A stretch of DNA of 13,387 nucleotides from Bacteroidales bacterium (lineage in GTDB: Bacteria > Bacteroidota > Bacteroidia > Bacteroidales > P3): contig JAGCLI010000211.1 of NCBI GenBank assembly GCA_017647065.1, forward strand, positions 1-13,387. The letters run 5' to 3'. The position numbers were made by a program, and so were the translations under genes. Below are positions 9,665-13,387 of the stretch, piece after piece (positions within the stretch are counted from its first letter, which is position 1; each line of letters begins with the position of its first letter). A model generated the notes under the pieces. It saw nothing but the letters and a program-made list of their open reading frames with translations, had not been told where the DNA came from and did no database searches.

Positions 9665-9670
9665 ATTTTG
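9640..9670 (+). promoter_or_regulatory. Bacteroidota-type promoter of the rpsF-rpsR-rplI operon
   Basis: TTTG (9640-9643), exactly 19 bases, then TAATTTTG (9663-9670), followed by C. Both boxes match the phylum consensus TTTG/TAnnTTTG and the spacing is ideal. Transcription would start near 9677, giving an A-rich leader of roughly 40 bases before the rpsF ATG. Confidence 0.8.
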
Positions 9671-9715
9671 CAAACTCAAAAAAATAGTTATTAACAAATT
9701 AAAAAACAAAACCGT

Positions 9716-10087
9716 ATGGTAAGACAGTATGAAACCGTTTTCATTGTAACTCCCGTTTTATCTGAGGAACAGATAAAGGAAACGGTAAAAAAGTATCAGA
9801 CTTTATTGACTGATAATGGCGCAGAAATAGTATTTGAAAACAATTGGGGAATGAGAAAATTAGCTTACCCAATCCAAAAGAAAACAACAGGATTCTATTA
9901 CTTGATAGAATTTCGTGCAGAAGGAGAGGTGATAGCTAAATTGGAAACAGCCTACAAGAGAGATGAAAGATTGCTTCGTTTCTTAACAGTTTCATTAGAC
10001 AAGCACGCTATTGCATACAATGAAAAAAGACGTGCAAATGGTTTAAAAAGCCAACAAAAAGCAACAGAAGAAAGAGTAGCAGAATAA
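9716..10087 (+). CDS. rpsF: 30S ribosomal protein bS6
   Basis: Small-subunit protein that pairs with bS18 on the platform. The 123 residues begin [15 protein letters not shown] and contain the family's [23 protein letters not shown] segment split over about 44-66, then the [13 protein letters not shown] strand (about 81-93). A charged tail of about 25 residues ([21 protein letters not shown]) extends past the core; such tails are usual. The ATG at 9716 has no Shine-Dalgarno and is preceded by an A-rich leader. CCG triplets occur at 9712-9714, just before the start, and at 9735-9737. rpsR follows after 20 bases, so the two partners are made from one message. Confidence 0.96.
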   Translation: MVRQYETVFIVTPVLSEEQIKETVKKYQTLLTDNGAEIVFENNWGMRKLAYPIQKKTTGFYYLIEFRAEGEVIAKLETAYKRDERLLRFLTVSLDKHAIAYNEKRRANGLKSQQKATEERVAE

Positions 10088-10107
10088 ACCTTTAAAAAAG
10101 AAAGAAA

Positions 10108-10374
10108 ATGGCAAACGAAACAGAAATAAAATATTTAACCCCAATCGCAGTAGAAACACAAAGAAAAAAATATTGTCGTTTCAAAAAAAGCGGAATTAAG
10201 TATATTGATTACAAAGATGCAGATTTCCTTTTGAAGTTTGTTAACGAACAAGGTAAAATATTACCAAGACGTATAACAGGAACTTCAAATAAATATCAAA
10301 AGAAAGTATCACAAGCTGTAAAAAGAGCAAGACATTTAGCGTTAATGCCATATGTTGCAGACTTATTAAAATAA
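10108..10374 (+). CDS. rpsR: 30S ribosomal protein bS18
   Basis: Small-subunit protein that forms a heterodimer with bS6 and, in Bacteroidota, contributes to the pocket that holds the 3' end of 16S rRNA. The 88 residues carry the full signature: [44 protein letters not shown] and the C-terminal [13 protein letters not shown]. The N-terminal extension before KKYCRF is about 20 residues. No Shine-Dalgarno is visible before the ATG (AAAAAAGAAAGAAA only). It lies between rpsF and rplI in the usual gene order, and rplI starts 16 bases after its stop. Confidence 0.97.
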   Translation: MANETEIKYLTPIAVETQRKKYCRFKKSGIKYIDYKDADFLLKFVNEQGKILPRRITGTSNKYQKKVSQAVKRARHLALMPYVADLLK

Positions 10375-10375
10375 A

Positions 10376-10382
10376 AAGGAGA
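10376..10382 (+). promoter_or_regulatory. Canonical Shine-Dalgarno before rplI
   Basis: AAGGAGA ends 8 bases before the rplI ATG at 10391. It is the only full-strength Shine-Dalgarno before a gene start in this window; the other plus-strand genes have A/T-rich leaders, the best being a weak AGAAG before the GTG at 4816. Confidence 0.8.
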
Positions 10383-10390
10383 TTGAATCA

Positions 10391-10843
10391 ATGGAAATTA
10401 TATTAAAACAAGACGTAAATAAGTTAGGGTATAAAGATGAGATAGTAAAAGTAAAAGACGGATACGCAAACAACTATCTTATACCACAAGGATATGCAAT
10501 GGTTGCAACACCTTCTAACAAAAAAATATTAGCTGAAAACCTTAAACAAAGAGCTTTTAAAGAAGCTAAAATAAAACAAGATGCAGAAGCATTCGCAGAA
10601 ACATTAAACAAAATAGAAGGTTTAAAAATTGCAGCTAAGGCAAGTGAAACAGGAAAGATATTTGGTTCTGTAAACACAATTCAAATAGCTGATGCAATAA
10701 AAGCTCAATTTGATGTTGAAGTTGATAGAAAGAAAATATCAATCGTAGGAGATGCAATAAAAGAAGTAGGAACACACAAAGTTATTGTATCAGTTTACAA
10801 AGAAATAAAATCAGAAATTACATTTGAAGTTTACGCTGAGTAA
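10391..10843 (+). CDS. rplI: 50S ribosomal protein bL9
   Basis: Large-subunit protein that binds 23S rRNA near the L1 stalk and reaches outward on a long helix. The 150 residues show the N-terminal RNA-binding domain MEIILKQDVNKLGYK with the signature VKVKDGYANNYLIPQGYA (split over about 18-36), a long charged central helix (about 43-75) and a compact C-terminal domain containing GKIFGSVNT and the IKEVGTHKVIV strand. Length is normal. Translation probably starts at 10391, where an AAGGAG lies at the right distance. It is last in the rpsF-rpsR-rplI operon and is followed by a duplicated hairpin terminator. Confidence 0.97.
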   Translation: MEIILKQDVNKLGYKDEIVKVKDGYANNYLIPQGYAMVATPSNKKILAENLKQRAFKEAKIKQDAEAFAETLNKIEGLKIAAKASETGKIFGSVNTIQIADAIKAQFDVEVDRKKISIVGDAIKEVGTHKVIVSVYKEIKSEITFEVYAE

Positions 10844-10863
10844 TCTTTTTGTGATAAAATAAT

Positions 10864-10902
10864 CAAAGGAGAGCTCCTTTTTCAAAGGAGAGCTCCTTTT
10901 TT
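10864..10902 (+). terminator. Terminator built of two identical 19-base hairpin units
   Basis: CAAAGGAGAGCTCCTTTTT occurs twice in perfect tandem (10864-10882 and 10883-10901). Each copy folds alone (AAAGGA/TCCTTT around GAGC). The two can also pair with each other into a 16-base stem with two central mismatches and a TTC loop. The second ends in six Ts. It closes the ribosomal protein operon 20 bases after the rplI stop. Confidence 0.88.
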
Positions 10903-10923
10903 GTTATCTTAAAAGTTGAAAAA

Positions 10924-11691
10924 ATGTTATCAAAAGCAGAAATAAAACGCCTAAGTCGCTACAAACAAAGTAAGTTTCGCAATCAAGATAATTTGTTTGT
11001 TGTAGAAGGTGAAAAAATGCTATCCGAACTTTTAGAATCTGAATATGATATACAAGCAATATATGCAATAGATAAATGGATTAAAAAAAACAAAGCAATA
11101 ATCCAAACAAAAGGTATCGCAAATAGAACAATAGAAATAAATGAAGAGGATTTAGAAAGAATAAGTCTTCTTTCAACTCCTAATCAAGTATATTCTCTTG
11201 TAAAAATTCCGCAAGAAGAAATCTCAAAACGACAAAAAGGACTTACAATAGTTTTAGATGGCATAAAAGATCCAGGCAATTTAGGGACAATAATACGTTT
11301 AGCCGATTGGTATGCAATAGAAAACATCATTTGTAGTAAAGATTGCGTAGATGTTTACAATCCAAAAACCGTGCAATCCACAATGGGCTCAATTTTTAGA
11401 GTAAAAGTAAAATACTTAGACTTGCCACAATACTTAAAATCCCTACCCTCTAATCATGCAATCTATGGCTCAATAGTAGAAGGTGGCGAAAATATATACA
11501 CAAAACACTTTCAAGAAAATTCACACTTAATAATAGGGAGTGAATCTCATGGAATAAGTCCAGAAATTCAACAATACGTAAATCACAAAATAACAATACC
11601 ACGCTTTCGCACAGACAACAAACCCGAAAGCCTTAATGCCTCAATAGCAACAGCAATAATGATTTCAGAAATTAAAAGAATAAAAAAATAA
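10924..11691 (+). CDS. SpoU/TrmH-family RNA 2'-O-ribose methyltransferase
   Basis: Probable S-adenosylmethionine-dependent methyltransferase acting on the 2'-OH of a nucleotide in rRNA or tRNA. The 255 residues comprise an N-terminal substrate-binding domain (about 1-100, with FVVEGEKMLSELL at 25-37) and a C-terminal SPOUT knot domain. The three family motifs are clear: motif 1 DGIKDPGNLGTIIRLADW (112-129, with Asn119 and Arg125), motif 2 LIIGSESHGISPE (202-214) and motif 3 IPRFRTDNKPESLNASIATAI (split over 225-245). This is closer to the RlmB/TsnR-like rRNA enzymes than to TrmL, but the target base cannot be read from sequence. The ATG at 10924 is only 22 bases after the preceding terminator, leaving little room for a separate promoter, so it may depend on read-through. 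The hydrolase gene starts 4 bases after its stop. Confidence 0.93.
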   Translation: MLSKAEIKRLSRYKQSKFRNQDNLFVVEGEKMLSELLESEYDIQAIYAIDKWIKKNKAIIQTKGIANRTIEINEEDLERISLLSTPNQVYSLVKIPQEEISKRQKGLTIVLDGIKDPGNLGTIIRLADWYAIENIICSKDCVDVYNPKTVQSTMGSIFRVKVKYLDLPQYLKSLPSNHAIYGSIVEGGENIYTKHFQENSHLIIGSESHGISPEIQQYVNHKITIPRFRTDNKPESLNASIATAIMISEIKRIKK

Positions 11692-11695
11692 AACC

Positions 11696-12943
11696 ATGAA
11701 AAAGTTAGTATTTCTTGCCTTTATGGCACTTGCAACAATGCTTTCTGCACAAAAAACAGATTATTATGAAGGCAATTTAGAGTTTAAAGGACAAAAACTC
11801 CCATTAACCTTAGAGGTATCAATATCAAAAGACACTATTGCTTTTCTTGGCTCGCCTGCACAAACGAAAGAACTTATTCCTGCAACGAAAATAGTGTTAA
11901 GAAACGACTCTTTGATGTTTTCTGTTAAACAATTAAAAGCCACATTCAAAGGAAAAATAAATGAAACCAAAGACTCTGTTTTCGGAAACTTTAAACAAAT
12001 GTTTGTAGAAATACCTTTATGTTTGGTAAAAAAAGAAAAACCAGAAATAACAATAAACCGTCCACAAAATCCTCCTGCAAATCCGTCATACATTCAAGAA
12101 GAAATAACATTCAGAACACAAGGAGTAGATTATGATTTCAAAGGAACATTAACCTATCCAAAGAAAGAAGGAAAATATCCTTTGATGATAATGATTAGTG
12201 GTTCAGGTTTGCAAAACAGAGATGAAGAAATAATGCAGCATAGGCCTTTTGCAGTGATAGCAGACTATATGGCAAACAATGGAATCGCTGTTTTTCGCTA
12301 TGACGATAGGGGATTTGGCTCAGAAAATGCGGCACTTTTCAATGCAACAACCTTTGATTATGCAATTGATGTGGAATCTGCTTTAAACGCATTAAAGAAT
12401 CACCCAAATATTGACGCAGATAAAATAGGACTTGTAGGACATAGCGAAGGCGGATTGATAGCTCCGATTGTTGCTTCTCGCAATTCGGAAGTTGATTTCT
12501 TAATTCTTTTGGCTGGACCAGGAGTGAACGGAATGGAAGTTTTAGTAGAACAGACAAAAGCCATACTTAAAGTAAACGGATATTCTAAAAAAGAAATAGA
12601 AGAACAATTAAAGGCTTTAAAAAATGGGGAATTAGCGGGGCATTCTCACCCTTGGATGAAATGTTTTCTTGAATTAGAACCTTCTGTTTATTTGGAAAAA
12701 GTTAAGCAACCTGTGCTTGTGTTAAACGGAACAAAGGATTTGCAAGTCTTATACAAACAAAACTTACCTGCAATCGAAAAAGCACTGAAAAAAGGTGGTA
12801 ATAAATCATACAAAATACATAAATTAAAAGGATTGAATCACTTGTTTCAAGAATGTAAAACAGGTTCTCCAAATGAGTATTTCCAAATAGAACAAACAAT
12901 AAGTCCTAAGGTATTAAAATTGATGAAAGACTTTGTGAAATAA
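11696..12943 (+). CDS. Secreted alpha/beta-hydrolase (esterase/peptidase-like)
   Basis: Predicted exported serine hydrolase. Residues 1-18 form a signal peptide (MKKLVFLAFMALATMLSA, cleavage before Gln19); there is no lipobox cysteine. Residues about 20-130 form a beta-rich N-terminal domain starting YYEGNLEFKGQKLPL, often seen ahead of the hydrolase fold in Bacteroidota. The hydrolase domain (about 135-415) has the oxyanion-side motif ISGSGLQNRDEE (168-179), RYDDRGFGSE, nucleophile elbow GHSEGG with Ser250, a likely acid Asp348 (NGTKDLQV) and His382 (GLNHLFQ), so the triad looks complete. Length 415 is usual. The gene follows the methyltransferase by 4 bases, hence probably one transcript, though no functional link is evident. 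Its 3' end runs into three 21-base tandem repeats. Natural substrate unknown; prediction software may label it acyl-CoA thioester hydrolase, prolyl oligopeptidase-like or esterase. Confidence 0.9.
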   Translation: MKKLVFLAFMALATMLSAQKTDYYEGNLEFKGQKLPLTLEVSISKDTIAFLGSPAQTKELIPATKIVLRNDSLMFSVKQLKATFKGKINETKDSVFGNFKQMFVEIPLCLVKKEKPEITINRPQNPPANPSYIQEEITFRTQGVDYDFKGTLTYPKKEGKYPLMIMISGSGLQNRDEEIMQHRPFAVIADYMANNGIAVFRYDDRGFGSENAALFNATTFDYAIDVESALNALKNHPNIDADKIGLVGHSEGGLIAPIVASRNSEVDFLILLAGPGVNGMEVLVEQTKAILKVNGYSKKEIEEQLKALKNGELAGHSHPWMKCFLELEPSVYLEKVKQPVLVLNGTKDLQVLYKQNLPAIEKALKKGGNKSYKIHKLKGLNHLFQECKTGSPNEYFQIEQTISPKVLKLMKDFVK

Positions 12944-13002
12944 TTCAAAGAATTTAAAAAATAATTCAAAGAAATAAAAAAATAAATCAAAGAAATAATT
13001 TA
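12940..13002 (+). repeat. Three 21-base tandem repeats across the hydrolase stop
   Basis: Units at 12940-12960, 12961-12981 and 12982-13002 share ATAAWTCAAAGAA. Units 1 and 2 differ at 2 of 21 positions and units 2 and 3 at 4. Because 21 is a multiple of 3, each unit keeps a TAA in the hydrolase frame, the first being the actual stop codon; between the stops the frame reads FKEFKK, FKEIKK and IKEIIY. Confidence 0.8.
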
Positions 13003-13004
13003 TT

Positions 13005-13047
13005 AAAACAAAGACTTATTTTGCTAAGTCTTTGTTTTATTTTTTAT
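13005..13047. terminator. Bidirectional rho-independent terminator between convergent genes
   Basis: A perfect 14-base-pair stem AAAACAAAGACTTA (13005-13018) / TAAGTCTTTGTTTT (13025-13038) surrounds a TTTTGC loop. T-rich sequence follows on the plus strand (ATTTTTTAT) and a T/A-rich tract on the minus strand. It lies between the hydrolase (plus) and aldehyde dehydrogenase (minus) 3' ends and can serve both; its plus-strand tail overlaps the minus-strand stop codon. Confidence 0.88.
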
Positions 13048-13385
13048 CTATCCATAAATAGTCTTATTATCTTTTGTTTTAAGGAAGTATAAGGAGGATA
13101 TTTGATTTTAAACTCAAAGTTTTTGTGTGTTTTAAGAACTGATTTGTAGTGAGAAAAGGTATCAAAACTTTTTTTCCCGTGATATGCTCCCATTCCACTT
13201 TGACCTATACCTCCAAAAGGTAAGTTGTGAGGAATTATATGCATAATTGCGTCATTTATACAAGCACCTCCACTTATTGTTTGTTTGATTATATTGGCAT
13301 TTTTAGTACCAAAATAATATAAAGCCAAAGGTCGTGGGCGTTGATTGATGTATTCTATTACATTTTCTATATTTTCAAACTCTAA
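13044..13385 (-). CDS. Aldehyde dehydrogenase, class-3-like, C-terminal part only
   Basis: C-terminal 113 residues of an NAD(P)-dependent aldehyde dehydrogenase that oxidises aldehydes to carboxylic acids. The frame is open to the window edge (first complete codon at 13385), so the N-terminal Rossmann domain and the catalytic cysteine are outside the window. Recognisable family segments are IEYINQRPRPLALYYFG near the start, SGGACINDAIMHI, and NLPFGGIGQSGMGAYHGKKSFDTFSHYKSVL (read in parts), the ending typical of the ALDH3 branch that includes fatty, coniferyl and related aldehyde dehydrogenases. The tail has a basic/hydrophobic segment (LKQKIIRLFMDR) that could touch membrane, as in some ALDH3 members, but this is speculative. 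The TTG at 13328 is internal, not a start. It converges on the hydrolase gene and shares its terminator. Confidence 0.92.
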   Translation of the reverse strand, partial: LEFENIENVIEYINQRPRPLALYYFGTKNANIIKQTISGGACINDAIMHIIPHNLPFGGIGQSGMGAYHGKKSFDTFSHYKSVLKTHKNFEFKIKYPPYTSLKQKIIRLFMDR

Positions 13386-13387
13386 AA

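Noticed and set aside
11764..12093. Minus-strand 109-codon open frame inside the hydrolase gene
   Set aside because: Shadow of the N-terminal domain of an intact secreted hydrolase; no independent support.
1..13387. CRISPR arrays, tRNA/rRNA genes, insertion sequences, phage or defence genes
   Set aside because: None seen on either strand; the longest gene-free stretch is about 220 bases (3620-3839) and holds only the terminator, the A/T inverted repeat and the promoter.

Overview
The window looks like a stretch of chromosome from a low-GC member of the phylum Bacteroidota, most likely order Bacteroidales. Four things point there. The fumarate reductase genes are in the order C-A-B with a B-type (five-helix, di-heme) cytochrome. 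SecA is about 1,100 residues long with the lineage's characteristic insertions. Promoter elements match the Bacteroidota pattern TTTG-N19-TAnnTTTG. Shine-Dalgarno sequences are almost absent. I cannot assign a genus.

Layout. (1) Positions 2-3619: a 5'-truncated frdC, then frdA and frdB, encoding a membrane-bound menaquinol:fumarate reductase (or succinate dehydrogenase), closed by a strong hairpin terminator at 3651-3686. (2) Positions 3840-9608: a Wzz-type chain-length regulator, a Wzy_C-superfamily O-antigen polymerase/ligase and secA, packed so tightly (8-base overlap or 34-base gap, then a 2-base gap) that secA is probably read from the promoter ahead of the wzz-like gene. (3) Positions 9640-10902: the rpsF-rpsR-rplI ribosomal protein operon (bS6, bS18, bL9) with a textbook Bacteroidota promoter overlapped by a 9-base inverted repeat, ending in a terminator made of two identical 19-base hairpin units. 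(4) Positions 10924-12943: a SpoU/TrmH-family RNA 2'-O-methyltransferase and a secreted alpha/beta hydrolase, 4 bases apart, ending in three 21-base tandem repeats and a bidirectional terminator. (5) Positions 13044-13385, minus strand: the C-terminal end of a class-3-like aldehyde dehydrogenase that runs off the window.

How the parts relate. Region 1 is anaerobic respiration, region 2 joins surface polysaccharide assembly to protein export, region 3 is ribosome assembly, and region 4 is probably rRNA modification plus an envelope or secreted esterase. The genes are ordinary and I found no convincing undescribed multi-gene system. The items most worth a second look are a long acidic, probably periplasmic, insertion in FrdC; the single canonical Shine-Dalgarno of the window, which sits on rplI in an operon whose first two products help bury the anti-Shine-Dalgarno in this phylum; the inverted repeat over the rpsF promoter; the duplicated-hairpin terminator directly before the methyltransferase gene; and the tandem repeats carrying in-frame stop codons after the hydrolase gene.
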